The notes beneath the pieces are model-generated. The model was not told the DNA's origin and did not search any database. It saw only the letters and a list, made by a program, of their open reading frames with translations. Position numbers and translations under genes: made by a program. A stretch of 64,000 bases of DNA from Aquincola tertiaricarbonis. Lineage in GTDB: Bacteria > Pseudomonadota > Gammaproteobacteria > Burkholderiales > Burkholderiaceae_C. Below, one piece after another: positions 1 through 9,229 of this stretch (position 1 is its first letter; every line of letters starts with the position of its first letter). The stretch is taken from the NCBI RefSeq assembly GCF_023573145.1, contig NZ_CP097635.1, positions 124,001-188,000 on the forward strand, in the 5' to 3' direction.

Positions 1-8
1 CGGTCTTG

Positions 9-1505
9 TCAGTGCTCACGGGTTCCGGTGGCATGGGCGATCAACTCCTCTTCGGTCAGGCCGCTGCCCTGCACCACCGCCATCAGGCAGCCCGCACGCA
101 TCACGGCCACGCGGTGGCACAAGCCCACCAGCTCCATCAACTCGGACGACACCACCACCACGCCGCGGCCCTGGCGGGCCAGTTGCTGCACCTGGCCGTA
201 GATGTCGCGCTTGGCGCCCACGTCCACGCCGCGGGTGGGCTCGTCCAGCACGATCACGCGCGGGTCGGGGTGCAGCACCTTGGCCAGCGCCAGCTTCTGC
301 TGGTTGCCGCCCGACAGCGACGAGGCCGGGATGTCCAGCGTGCCGGTGCGGATGCCGAAGTCCTGCACCGCCTGCTGCATCGCCGCGCGCTCGGCCGCCG
401 GCTGCAGCCAGGGCCGCGCGTAACGCGCCAGCGCCATCAGCGTGAGGTTCTCCTTCAGGCCGAAGTCCACGTGCAGGCCCTTGCCCTTGCGGTCTTCGCT
501 CAGGTAGGTCAGGCCCAGGCGCGCGGCCTCGCGCGGGCTGCGGATGCGCACCGGCCGCCCGGCCAGCTCCAGCTGCTGCACCGTGTGGGGCCGCAGGCCC
601 AGCAAGGCCTCGAACAGCTCGGTGCGGCCGGCGCCCACCAGGCCGGCAAAGCCCAGGATCTCGCCGGGCCGCACCTCGAAGCCGATGTCCTGCGCCCAGC
701 CCGGTACCGTCAGCCCCTGCACGCGCAGCAGCGGCGGTGTGTCGGCCGGCGGTGGCGGGTCCTTGGGCGGGTACAGGTCGGCCAGCTCGCGGCCCACCAT
801 CAAATTGGCCATTTCGCGGCGCGTCAGGCTGGCGGTGGGCGCGCGGGTGACGAAGCGTCCGTCGCGCATGACCACCACCCCGTCTGTCACACGCTCCACC
901 TCGTCCAGCTTGTGGCTGATGTAGAGGATGGTGACTCCCTCGGCCTTGAGCCGCGCCATCAGGTTGAACAAGGCCTCGGTCTCGCCGGGCGTCAGCGTGG
1001 CGGTGGGCTCGTCCATCACCAGCAGGCGGGCGCGGCGGGCCAGGGCCTTGGCGATTTCCACCAGCTGCTTTTCGGCCACGATGAGCCGGCGCACCGGCGT
1101 GTCGGGGCTCACGGCCAGGCCCACCTGGGCCAGCGCCTGCGCGGCCTCGGCCCGCATGGCCGCATCGTCCAGCAGCCAGCCGCGCTTTTTCTCGTGGCCC
1201 AGGAAGATGTTCTGCGCGATCGTCAGGTCTTCGGCCAGGTTGAATTCCTGGTGGATGAGCACGATGCCCGCGGCCTCGGCCTCGCGCGAGCCGGCAAAGG
1301 CCACCGGCTGGCCGCCGATGCGCAGCGTGCCGCCGCTGGGCTGCTCATGGCCCGCGAGGATCTTCATCAGCGTGCTTTTGCCGGCGCCGTTTTCGCCCAG
1401 CAGCCCCACCACGGTGCCGGGCTGCACCTCGAAGCTCACGCCATGCAGCACCTGCACCGGGCCGAAGCGTTTGGTGATGCCTTCGAACTGCACATGCAGG
1501 CTCAT
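9..1505 (-). CDS. Sugar ABC transporter ATP-binding protein (RbsA/MglA/XylG type)
   Basis: A 498-residue protein with two tandem ABC ATPase domains, the layout of ATPases that energise ribose/galactose/xylose-type importers at the cytoplasmic face of the inner membrane. The first half carries Walker A GENGAGKST (about residues 37-45), Walker B LLVMDEPTA and an H-loop (ILYISHK). The second half has an atypical Walker A region (GLVGAGRTE), signature LSGGNQQK and Walker B VIVLDEPTRGVDVGAK. Degeneracy of the second Walker A is normal in this family. The start overlaps the stop of the upstream ROK gene by 4 nt, so the two are co-translated. The permease and binding protein are not in the window; they probably lie beyond the left edge. 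The substrate cannot be told from this subunit. Confidence 0.93.
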   Translation of the reverse strand: MSLHVQFEGITKRFGPVQVLHGVSFEVQPGTVVGLLGENGAGKSTLMKILAGHEQPSGGTLRIGGQPVAFAGSREAEAAGIVLIHQEFNLAEDLTIAQNIFLGHEKKRGWLLDDAAMRAEAAQALAQVGLAVSPDTPVRRLIVAEKQLVEIAKALARRARLLVMDEPTATLTPGETEALFNLMARLKAEGVTILYISHKLDEVERVTDGVVVMRDGRFVTRAPTASLTRREMANLMVGRELADLYPPKDPPPPADTPPLLRVQGLTVPGWAQDIGFEVRPGEILGFAGLVGAGRTELFEALLGLRPHTVQQLELAGRPVRIRSPREAARLGLTYLSEDRKGKGLHVDFGLKENLTLMALARYARPWLQPAAERAAMQQAVQDFGIRTGTLDIPASSLSGGNQQKLALAKVLHPDPRVIVLDEPTRGVDVGAKRDIYGQVQQLARQGRGVVVVSSELMELVGLCHRVAVMRAGCLMAVVQGSGLTEEELIAHATGTREH

Positions 1506-2704
1506 GCTGTGGCCCCTTGCAGCATGGCCTGCTGCAGCGCCAGCGCGCCGGCGCCCACCACGCCGGCTTCGTCACCCAGCGGCGTGTACTGGATCTCCAG
1601 GTGCCGGGTGCTCAGCGCCAGGCTGCGGTGGTAGATGCTTTGCCGCACGCTGGCCAGGAACAGCGGCCCGGTGCGGGTGACGCCGCCGCCGATGAACACA
1701 TGGCTGGGGTTGAAGAAGTTGACGACCGAAGCCAGCATCTGCCCGATGAGGGCGCCGGCCCGCTGCACGATGGCATTGCTGGCCGCATCGCCCGCGCGGC
1801 TGGCCTGGGCCACGTCGGCGGGGGTCAGCACGCCGCGCTCGTCCAGCAGCTGCGCCAGCATCGGGCTCTTGCCGGCCTGCGCGGCCTCGGTGGCCATGCG
1901 GGCGATGGCGGGGCCGGCGGCCATGGCTTCCACGCAGCCCAGGTTGCCGCAGTGGCAGCGCGGGCCCTGGGGGTCGACGCAGATGTGGCCCACGTCGCCG
2001 GCCGAGCCGTTGACGCCCCGGTACACCTGGCCCTGGCAGACGATGCCGCAGCCGATGCCGGTGCCCACCTTGATGACGACGAAATTCTTCAGGCTGCGCT
2101 GCAGCCGCCACAGCTCGCCCAGCGCCATCAGGTTGACGTCGTTGTCCACGAACACCGGGGCCGCGTAGTCGGCGCGCAGATCGTCGCGGATCGAAAAGCC
2201 GTCCCACTCGGGCATCAGCGGCGGCGCCACCAGCTGCGCATGGTCGAAGTCCACCGGCCCCGGCACGCCCAGGCCGATGGCCAGCACCTGGCGCGGCGTG
2301 GCGCCACAGCGCGCCAGCAGCTCGCGCAGCAAGGCCCGCACGCGGCTGAGCACCAGGCCCGGGCCGCGGCGCACGTCCATCGCCTCGGCATGGCGTTCCA
2401 GGATGCGCAGGTCGGGCGTGAGCACCGCCACGTCCAGCCCGGTGGCGCCCAGGTCCACCGCCAGCACCACGCCCAGGGTGCGCGCCAGGCGCAGCGTCTC
2501 GGCCCGGCGGCCGCCGGTACTGGCCTGGGGGCCGGCCTGTTCCAGCAGGCCCTGCTCCATCAGCGAAGCGACGGCGGCATTGGCCCGGGTGCGCGACAGC
2601 TCGGCCCGGTGCGCCACGGCCTCGCGCGGCAGCCCGGTGCTCCACATCACGGCGTCCAGCACGGCCCGTTCACCGCCCGACAGGGTGGCCCAGGGATTCA
2701 GCAC
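1502..2704 (-). CDS. ROK-family transcriptional regulator
   Basis: A 400-residue protein with an N-terminal winged-helix segment (about residues 10-60, ending in RTRANAAVASLMEQGLL) followed by a ROK domain. The ROK domain opens with the nucleotide-binding-like stretch VLAVDLGATGLDVAVL and carries the zinc-site signature CHCGNLGCVEA near residue 245. The presence of a DNA-binding domain points to a NagC/XylR-like sugar-responsive regulator rather than a plain sugar kinase. It is the first gene of the visible unit and is coupled by ATGA to the sugar ABC ATPase, so it likely controls that transporter. The 192-nt gap to the divergent dienelactone hydrolase gene holds promoters for both; I found no convincing palindrome there. 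Confidence 0.9.
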   Translation of the reverse strand: MLNPWATLSGGERAVLDAVMWSTGLPREAVAHRAELSRTRANAAVASLMEQGLLEQAGPQASTGGRRAETLRLARTLGVVLAVDLGATGLDVAVLTPDLRILERHAEAMDVRRGPGLVLSRVRALLRELLARCGATPRQVLAIGLGVPGPVDFDHAQLVAPPLMPEWDGFSIRDDLRADYAAPVFVDNDVNLMALGELWRLQRSLKNFVVIKVGTGIGCGIVCQGQVYRGVNGSAGDVGHICVDPQGPRCHCGNLGCVEAMAAGPAIARMATEAAQAGKSPMLAQLLDERGVLTPADVAQASRAGDAASNAIVQRAGALIGQMLASVVNFFNPSHVFIGGGVTRTGPLFLASVRQSIYHRSLALSTRHLEIQYTPLGDEAGVVGAGALALQQAMLQGATA

Positions 2705-2896
2705 GGCCGGTCCATTCGTCTTGTCTCCTGTACTGCTGTGGCCGCTCTGCGTCGGCGCGGGGCCATGCTAGGCGGCCCACTTTCGCCTATCAACCACAAA
2801 CTTCAACCCGTTTCGGCTGGAAGTCGGCCTGTGCCGCAAGGGCTTTGCGGGCTGAACCACAATGGCCGGCAGACCAAGCCAAGCACAGGAGTACGC

Positions 2897-3601
2897 ATGA
2901 GCAGCCAATGGATCGACATCACCGCGCAGGACGGTGGCCAGTACGGCGCCTATCTGGCGCTGCCCCCGGCCGGTACGGGTCCGGGGCTGGTGCTGTTCCA
3001 GGAGATCTTCGGCGTCAACGAGCACATCCGCGCGGTGGCTGACCAGTACGCGCTCGATGGCTTCGTGGTGATGGCGCCCGACGTGTTCTGGCGCGATGCA
3101 CCGCGCGTGGAGCTGGGCTACAGCGGCGACGACTTCGACCGCGCCATCGCGCTGATGAAGGCCGCCAAGCCCGAGCAGCTGGCCGCCGACATCAAGACCA
3201 CCGTGGCCACGCTGCGCGCCCGCACCGAGGTGGACGCGGCCGGCGGCAAGGTGGGCGCCATCGGCTACTGCATGGGCGGCCGGTTGGCCTATCTCGCCGC
3301 GTCCGACCCCGGCGTGGACGCGGCCGTGGCCTACTATGGCGGCGGCATCCACGACCAGCTGCAGCGCAGCGGCAGCATCAGCTGCCCCATCCAGTTCCAC
3401 TACGCCGAGCAGGACCACGCCATTCCGCTGGACAAGGTGGAAGAGGTGCGCAAGGCATTTGCCGGCAAGCCCGCCGAGCTGCATGTGTACCCCGGCGCCA
3501 CCCACGGCTTCAACTGCTGGATGCGCGGCTCGTACCACCCCGCATCGGCCGCGCTGGCCCACGGCCGTTCGCTGCAGTTCCTGGCACGGCACCTGTTCTG
3601 A
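2897..3601 (+). CDS. Dienelactone hydrolase family protein
   Basis: A 234-residue alpha/beta hydrolase. Family features: FQEIFGVNEHIRAVADQYA near the N terminus, the nucleophile elbow GYCMGG (Cys about residue 122), an acid in YAEQDHAIP and the catalytic His in GATHGFNC near the C terminus. Cys in the elbow, instead of Ser, is characteristic of the dienelactone hydrolase family, which hydrolyses dienelactone to maleylacetate in chloroaromatic degradation; many members have other or unknown esterase roles. No ring-cleavage genes are nearby, so the substrate is open. The ATG at 2897 is chosen because AGGAG precedes it and the product begins MSSQWIDI; the frame is open much farther upstream, but that stretch is antisense to the ROK gene. 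Confidence 0.9.
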   Translation: MSSQWIDITAQDGGQYGAYLALPPAGTGPGLVLFQEIFGVNEHIRAVADQYALDGFVVMAPDVFWRDAPRVELGYSGDDFDRAIALMKAAKPEQLAADIKTTVATLRARTEVDAAGGKVGAIGYCMGGRLAYLAASDPGVDAAVAYYGGGIHDQLQRSGSISCPIQFHYAEQDHAIPLDKVEEVRKAFAGKPAELHVYPGATHGFNCWMRGSYHPASAALAHGRSLQFLARHLF

Positions 3602-3614
3602 TACGGCCACGCCC

Positions 3615-4763
3615 GTGGCCAAACGCAGCCTGCTCGGCGCCTGGACCCGCCTGCTCAACCGCAGCGGCCACGCGCTGGCACGGGCGGCGGTCAAGCAGCA
3701 GAAGGCGCTGCTGAAGTCGGCCGCCAAGCCCAAGGTCACGCCCAGGCGCAAGCCCGCGGCGGCACCGCTGCAGGCCACGGTCACGGCCAAGCCGAAGCCC
3801 AAGCCGCGGCGCGCGGCCAGCCGCGTGGGCCGCATCGTGCAGCCGGCCCTGAAGGCGCTGGCCGAGCAGCAGCGCTTTCCGCGCGCGCCGGGTGACTGGC
3901 TGCCCGGGCTGGCGGTGGGCCCGGCGGGCGCGCGGCGCTTCACGCTCTACCGGCCGGCGGCGCTGCGCGGCGGGCTGCTGGCACGGCTGGCACCCGCACC
4001 GCTGCTGGTGATGCTGCACGGCTGTGCCCAGACCGGCCGCGACCTGGCCTTCAGCAGCCGCATGCACCGGCTGGCCGAGCGGCACGGCTTTTTCGTGCTG
4101 TACCCCGAGCAGGACACGCTGGCCCACCCCCAGGGCTGCTGGCGCTGGTACGAGCTGCGCGCGGGCCACGCCCAGGCCGAGGCGCAGACGCTGCAGCTGA
4201 TGGTGGACCAGGTGGCCCTGCGCCACCCGGTGGACCGCCAGCGCGTGGCGCTGGCCGGACTGTCGGCCGGTGCCGGCATGGCCGCGCTGCTGGCCACGCG
4301 CGAGCCGCTGCGCTACGCCGCGGTGGTCATGCATTCGGGCGTGGCGCCGGGCAGTGCCCGCTCCACCGCCACCGGCCTGCAGGCCATGCGCGGCCATGGC
4401 CAGGTGGCGCTGCCCGAGGGCATGCTGCCGCCGCCGCTGCTGGTGCTGCAGGGGTCGGCAGACCGACTGGTTGATCCGGTCAACGGACGGAATGCCGTCC
4501 ATGCCTGGGCGCAAGCCCACGGTGCGCGCAGCACCGCCAGCCGCCGGGTGCAGCGCGGCCAGCGCCACGCGATGACGGTGACCGATCACCGCGGCCGCGG
4601 CCGGCGCCTGGTGGCCCGGCTGTGCGAGATCGACGGGCTGGGCCATGCGTGGAGCGGCGGCGCCGCCGGCCTGGCCCACAGCGACCCGGCCGGGCCCGAC
4701 GCCTCGGCGCTGACCTGGGGCTTCTGTGACGCTTGCTTTCGGCAAGTATCGGGTACTACGTAG
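3615..4763 (+). CDS. PHB depolymerase family esterase with basic N-terminal tail
   Basis: A GTG start 13 nt after the preceding stop gives 382 residues. The catalytic part (about 120-382) shows LLVMLHGCAQTGRDLA (oxyanion region), the lipase box GLSAG in VALAGLSAGAGMA, an acid in LQGSADRLVDP and His in GLGHAWSGG. These match the PHB-depolymerase/feruloyl-esterase-like hydrolases that cleave polyester or aryl ester bonds. Residues 1-90 are unusual: rich in Lys, Ala, Pro and Arg (KPKPKPRR and similar), resembling histone-H1-like tails; no signal peptide is evident, so a cytoplasmic role such as granule turnover is possible. The start is uncertain; GTG is favoured because upstream codons would overlap the hydrolase gene. 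Confidence 0.8.
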   Translation: MAKRSLLGAWTRLLNRSGHALARAAVKQQKALLKSAAKPKVTPRRKPAAAPLQATVTAKPKPKPRRAASRVGRIVQPALKALAEQQRFPRAPGDWLPGLAVGPAGARRFTLYRPAALRGGLLARLAPAPLLVMLHGCAQTGRDLAFSSRMHRLAERHGFFVLYPEQDTLAHPQGCWRWYELRAGHAQAEAQTLQLMVDQVALRHPVDRQRVALAGLSAGAGMAALLATREPLRYAAVVMHSGVAPGSARSTATGLQAMRGHGQVALPEGMLPPPLLVLQGSADRLVDPVNGRNAVHAWAQAHGARSTASRRVQRGQRHAMTVTDHRGRGRRLVARLCEIDGLGHAWSGGAAGLAHSDPAGPDASALTWGFCDACFRQVSGTT

Positions 4764-4855
4764 GACGTTCCTGCATGGTTCTTGCTGATACTCGGTGAAC
4801 CGGTTGTGGGCCACAGTATTTCGCCCCACCGGCGTGCCTATCAGGAGAACCCAGT

Positions 4856-6829
4856 TTGCCTACTTCCCTTCGTCGCGTGTTGATCCTCACGCCGCTGGCG
4901 GCCGCCAGCGCCTTTGCCCTCTCGGGCTGCTTCTTCAGCGATTCCGACGGCCCTGACACCGGCTGCGAAATCCTCAGCACCAGCGGTGGCACGGTGGTGG
5001 TGGGCTCCGGCCTGCCCGGCGACCCCGCCGCCCCCGAGCCCGCCAGCGGCTACCGCGTGGGCAAGAAAGTTGTCTATTCAAGCAAGTACATGGTGGCCAC
5101 GGCCAACCCGCTGGCCAGCAAGGCCGGCTGCGAGGTGCTCAAGAGCGGCGGCAGCGCGGTGGACGCGGCAGTCGCCGTGCAGGCCGTGCTGGGCCTGGTG
5201 GAGCCGCAGTCCAGCGGCATCGGCGGCGGCGCCTTCATGCTGCACTTCGATGCCAAGACCAAGGCCGTGACCGCGTACGACGGCCGCGAGACCGCGCCGG
5301 CCACCGCCACTGAGAACTACCTGCGCTACATCGACGACACCAGCAACCGCACCACCCCGGTGCCCAGCGCCCGCGCCAGCGGCCGCTCCATCGGCGTGCC
5401 CGGTGCGGTGAAGATGCTGGGCCTGGCCCACAGCGAACACGGCAAGAAGCCCTGGAAGGACCTGTTCCAGCCTGGCATCGATCTGGCGACCAACGGCTTC
5501 CCGATCAGCGGCCGCATGGCCGATGCCATCGCCGGCGCGGCCACCAACTTCCTGCGCGATGCCGAGGCCACCGCCGCCTACCTGAATGCCGACGGCACAC
5601 CCAAGGCACTGGGCACCACCTTCAAGCTGCCGGCTTATGCCGCCACGCTGAGCACGCTGGCCAGCGGCGGCGCCGATGCACTGTACAACGGCGCGCTGGC
5701 CCAGGCCATCGTCGACAAGGCCGGCCAGACGGTCGGCGCCAATGGCGCGCCCATCACGCCCAGCAAGCTCACGCTGAGCGACCTGTCGAGCTACCAGGCC
5801 AAGAAGCGCGAGGCCATCTGCACCACCTACCGCAGCGCCTACATGGTGTGCGGCATGCCGCCCCCGTCGTCGGGCGGCCTGGCGGTGGCGCAGATCCTGG
5901 GCATCGTCGAGAACTTCGACCTGGCGCAATACAAGCCCACCGACATCGACCTGGAAGGCGGCAAGCCCACGGTGATGGGCGTGCACCTGATGGCCGAGGC
6001 CGGCCGCCTGGCCTACGCCGACCGCAACAAGTACGTGGCCGACACCGACTTCGTGGTCCTGCCCGGCGGCTCGCCCGCCGCGATGGTGGACAAGGCCTAC
6101 CTGAAGAGCCGCTCGCAGCTCATCAGCATGACGCGCAGCATGGGCACGGCGCAGCCGGGCACCTTCGGCACCGCCACGCCCAGCGGCACCAGCAGCGCGC
6201 CCGAGGCTGGCACCACGCACATGACCATCGTGGACAAGGACGGCAACGTGGTGAGCATGACCACCACGGTGGAAGCGGGCTTCGGCTCGTACCACATGAC
6301 CAACGGCTTCATCCTGAACAACCAGCTGACCGACTTCGACGCGGCGCCGACGGACGCCACCGGCGCCCTGATCGCCAACCGCGTGCAGCCGGGCAAGCGC
6401 CCGCGCAGCTCGATGGCGCCGACGCTGGTGTTCAAGCTGGATTCCGCGGGCAAGGCCGGCGACTTCGCGATGGCCACCGGCTCGCCGGGCGGCGCCACCA
6501 TCATCCAGTACGTGGCCAAGACGGTGGTGGGTGCGCTGGACTGGGGCCTGGATGCCCAGCAGGCCACCTCACTGGTGGACTTCGGCGCTGCCAACAGCGC
6601 CACCACCAACGTGGGCGGCGAGCATCCCAACATCAACGCCACCAACAACGGCGCCAACGATCCGCTGGTTACCGGCCTGCGGGCGCTGGGTCACACCGTG
6701 AGCGTCAACGCCCAGAGCAGCGGCATCGGCACCATCATGCGCAGCACGGTCAATGGCCGCAGCGTGCTGGCCGGCGGCGCCGACCCGCGCCGCGAAGGCC
6801 TGGTGCTGGGCGACATCGTCACGCCCTGA
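4856..6829 (+). CDS. ggt: Gamma-glutamyltransferase (lipoprotein)
   Basis: A 657-residue Ntn-hydrolase precursor. It transfers or hydrolyses gamma-glutamyl groups of glutathione in the periplasm. The TTG start is supported by AGGAG 8 nt upstream. A signal peptide ends in the lipobox LSGC (Cys about residue 24), so the protein is probably membrane-anchored. Family blocks: GGSAVDAAVAVQAVLGLVEP and SSGIGGGAFML early; the self-cleavage/nucleophile Thr in TTHMTIVDKDGNVVSMT (about residue 453); PRSSMAPT and GSPGGATIIQYV in the small subunit. Length is near the usual 580-600 plus a longer N-terminal leader. It appears to be monocistronic, with convergent transcription against the next gene and only 9 nt between stops. 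Confidence 0.93.
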   Translation: MPTSLRRVLILTPLAAASAFALSGCFFSDSDGPDTGCEILSTSGGTVVVGSGLPGDPAAPEPASGYRVGKKVVYSSKYMVATANPLASKAGCEVLKSGGSAVDAAVAVQAVLGLVEPQSSGIGGGAFMLHFDAKTKAVTAYDGRETAPATATENYLRYIDDTSNRTTPVPSARASGRSIGVPGAVKMLGLAHSEHGKKPWKDLFQPGIDLATNGFPISGRMADAIAGAATNFLRDAEATAAYLNADGTPKALGTTFKLPAYAATLSTLASGGADALYNGALAQAIVDKAGQTVGANGAPITPSKLTLSDLSSYQAKKREAICTTYRSAYMVCGMPPPSSGGLAVAQILGIVENFDLAQYKPTDIDLEGGKPTVMGVHLMAEAGRLAYADRNKYVADTDFVVLPGGSPAAMVDKAYLKSRSQLISMTRSMGTAQPGTFGTATPSGTSSAPEAGTTHMTIVDKDGNVVSMTTTVEAGFGSYHMTNGFILNNQLTDFDAAPTDATGALIANRVQPGKRPRSSMAPTLVFKLDSAGKAGDFAMATGSPGGATIIQYVAKTVVGALDWGLDAQQATSLVDFGAANSATTNVGGEHPNINATNNGANDPLVTGLRALGHTVSVNAQSSGIGTIMRSTVNGRSVLAGGADPRREGLVLGDIVTP

Positions 6830-6838
6830 GCGGGCGGT

Positions 6839-9037
6839 TCAGCGCGCGGGCGCTGAACCGGCGGGCGCCGAGGCGCCTGCCGCCGGCCCCGCTGCCGTGC
6901 CGGCGGCGGGCCACCACCGTTCCACCACGCCCAGGCGCCAGGCCCCCACGCCCAGCGCCACCACCAGGGCTGCGGTGCCCATCACCCAGCCCCAGCCGTG
7001 CCGCTCGGCAAACGGATCGGGCCGGCGCACCGTGCCCGGCGGCAGGTGCGCCGTCTGCGACAGCGAAGCGCCCAGCCGCACATTGAGCTGCATGCGGCCG
7101 TTGATGGCCCAGCCGCTGGCGTCCAGGATGGGCCCCAGGCTGCGCTGGCGCAGCTTCAGCCACGCGATCAGCATGCTGGGCCCCGAGATGGACAGCACGA
7201 TGCCGGCCAGTGCCACCGGAATCCACCAGCCCAGGTCGACGAACTTGGTGAACACGCCCACCAGCACCGCGCTGATGCTGCCCAGCGCCACGCCCAGGGC
7301 GGCCACCGTGCCCACGTCGATGCGGCCCTTGGCGGCCGCCGCGTCCGTTGGCGCGGCCACGCCGGCCACCGGCGGCGACTTGTCGGCGGTGGCGATGCGG
7401 CCGGCCAGACCGCCCAGCTTGCCCTGAGAGGCGGTGTCGCTGGCGGCGGCACGCTTGGCCACCTGCTCCTCGATCATGCGCAGGAACTTCTTGTACGGCG
7501 ACAGGAAGGCCTGGCGGATGCTGATCGGGTTCTCGATCACCTTGACGATGCGGGCGTCCCAGTCGTGCCCTTCGCGGTCGTAGAAGAGGCCATTGCGGCC
7601 GACGAAGAGGAAGTCCACGTCACCCGCGGTGAAGGCGGCAGCGATGGTCATCTTCTGCGTGCCGCGGGTGCATTCGCAGTAGGCCAGGTAGGCCTTGGCC
7701 AGGCCGGCGATCACCGCGTGCTTGCCGGCATCGGCCACGTTCACCGTCAGGTCGCAGCTGCGGCCGTCGAGGAACAGCCGGCCGGCCTGGAACACCGCGC
7801 CTTCGCGCCGGTAGAAGGCCGCGAAGCTGACGAAGTTGCGCAGCAGCACCAGCAGGTCGCGCTGCAGCCGCAGCAGCTTTTCCAGGTCGTTCACATGGCC
7901 GTGCAGCGGCGCGGCGTCCTTGTCCTCGGCGATCAGTGCCAGCAGCCGGGCACGCGCGGCCGGCAGGTCGTGGCCCACCAGCGCCTGCAGGTCGTGGGCC
8001 GACAGGCCCGCCAGCGGCCCGGCCGGGCGCGCCGCCAGCCATTGCCGGCACGGCGCCACACGCGCCTTCAGGCGCTGCCAGCCGGCTTCGTCCAGCTCGG
8101 CCAGGTCGCTGCCCAGCAGCGGTTGCACCGCCTCGGCCCGCAGGCGCTGCAGCGCGGCCTGCCAGGCCGGGTTGGCGCCTTCGCCCAGCGGCAGCGGCTT
8201 GTGCGCGCCCACCGGCGCCAGCGGCAAGGCCTGCAGCGGGTCGGTGGCCAGCGACAGGCGCACTGCGGCCAGCTTGCGCAGCTCTTCCACCGGCGGGGCG
8301 TTCAGCGCCTCGGCGGCGGCGGGGTCGTAGCTGGCCAGCCGGCAACGGGCAAAGTAGTCCTCCACCTTGTCGTGCACCGCGTCCACCGCCTGGGCGGCCG
8401 GCCGCATGGGGCCGCAGTCGGCCTCACCCCGGGCGTGCCAGTCCAGCAGCGCCTGCACCGCGTCGAAGAAGGCGGTGGCACGGGCCTCGTCCACGCCCAT
8501 GGCGCCGCTGGCGTCGGCCACGCCGCCCTGGGCCTGCAGCACCTGCTCGATCACGGCCTTCAGCGCCGCGTCGTCGCCAGCGGTGTCGGGCGTGACGATG
8601 CCGTCGCCGTTCAGGCGCTCGGCGGCCAGGTGCTTCTGGCGCTCGGCAATCTCGTCCAGGCCGATGTCGGGGGCCTCGGGGTGGCCATGGCGCTCCAGCG
8701 TGCGACGGGCCTCCGCCAGCATCGCCGGGCCTTCGCCGCTCTCGGCCAGCGCGTCCAGCGCCAGGCGGTCGCCGCCGCGGATCAGCTGCTCGGGGTCTTT
8801 CAGGCGCTCGCAGGCCCAGCGGCAGGCGGCCAGCAGCTCGGGCGCGCGGATGCGGCCGTCGTGGTCGCTGTCGATGAGGTCCAGCGTGCGGGTGTCGAAG
8901 TCGATGCCCCGCGTGGGGCAGGCCAGGGCCACCCAGAGCTTTTGATCCAGCTCATGCAGGTGGGCGATGTCGGCGCCGGTGGCGATGACGACCTGGTCGA
9001 CACCGCCGGCGCGAAAGAACTGCCAGGCGTGGGCCAT
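6839..9037 (-). CDS. EF-hand-like membrane protein of unknown function
   Basis: A 732-residue protein from the ATG whose product starts MAHAWQFFRAGGVDQV; the frame extends 26 codons farther upstream, but that part looks like noncoding sequence. Near residue 55, LIDSDHDGRIRAPEL is a good EF-hand loop (D-x-D-x-D-G-x-I). A second, looser Asp/Asn-rich loop is at RLNGDGIVTPD (about 145). The middle is a long helical region without recognisable motifs, including FVSFAAFYRREGAVFQAGRLFLDGRSCDLTVNV. The C terminus has about three hydrophobic segments (residues about 575-640 and 690-710), so the protein is probably membrane-anchored with a large soluble N-terminal part. No enzymatic motif is seen. It may be a calcium-responsive scaffold; that is inference only. 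Confidence 0.75.
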   Translation of the reverse strand: MAHAWQFFRAGGVDQVVIATGADIAHLHELDQKLWVALACPTRGIDFDTRTLDLIDSDHDGRIRAPELLAACRWACERLKDPEQLIRGGDRLALDALAESGEGPAMLAEARRTLERHGHPEAPDIGLDEIAERQKHLAAERLNGDGIVTPDTAGDDAALKAVIEQVLQAQGGVADASGAMGVDEARATAFFDAVQALLDWHARGEADCGPMRPAAQAVDAVHDKVEDYFARCRLASYDPAAAEALNAPPVEELRKLAAVRLSLATDPLQALPLAPVGAHKPLPLGEGANPAWQAALQRLRAEAVQPLLGSDLAELDEAGWQRLKARVAPCRQWLAARPAGPLAGLSAHDLQALVGHDLPAARARLLALIAEDKDAAPLHGHVNDLEKLLRLQRDLLVLLRNFVSFAAFYRREGAVFQAGRLFLDGRSCDLTVNVADAGKHAVIAGLAKAYLAYCECTRGTQKMTIAAAFTAGDVDFLFVGRNGLFYDREGHDWDARIVKVIENPISIRQAFLSPYKKFLRMIEEQVAKRAAASDTASQGKLGGLAGRIATADKSPPVAGVAAPTDAAAAKGRIDVGTVAALGVALGSISAVLVGVFTKFVDLGWWIPVALAGIVLSISGPSMLIAWLKLRQRSLGPILDASGWAINGRMQLNVRLGASLSQTAHLPPGTVRRPDPFAERHGWGWVMGTAALVVALGVGAWRLGVVERWWPAAGTAAGPAAGASAPAGSAPAR

Positions 9038-9229
9038 AAAAGATGCGCCCGGCGACCGGGCCAACAACGAAAAGCGCGGGAGTATCGCCGCGCCAGGCCA
9101 ACGGGCGGGCAGCACAGCGGCGACAACCCCGGGTTTTCCCGTTAAAGCCGGGCAACCCGACAGCCGACATGGGTATCAGCCCTCCAGGCCGGCCGCACCG
9201 TGCCCTCGTGTGCATCAAAGAAGGACCCC

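Noticed and set aside
1517-2896. Upstream extension of the dienelactone hydrolase frame
   Set aside because: Antisense to the ROK gene, no family similarity; the ATG at 2897 has a Shine-Dalgarno and the normal family N terminus.
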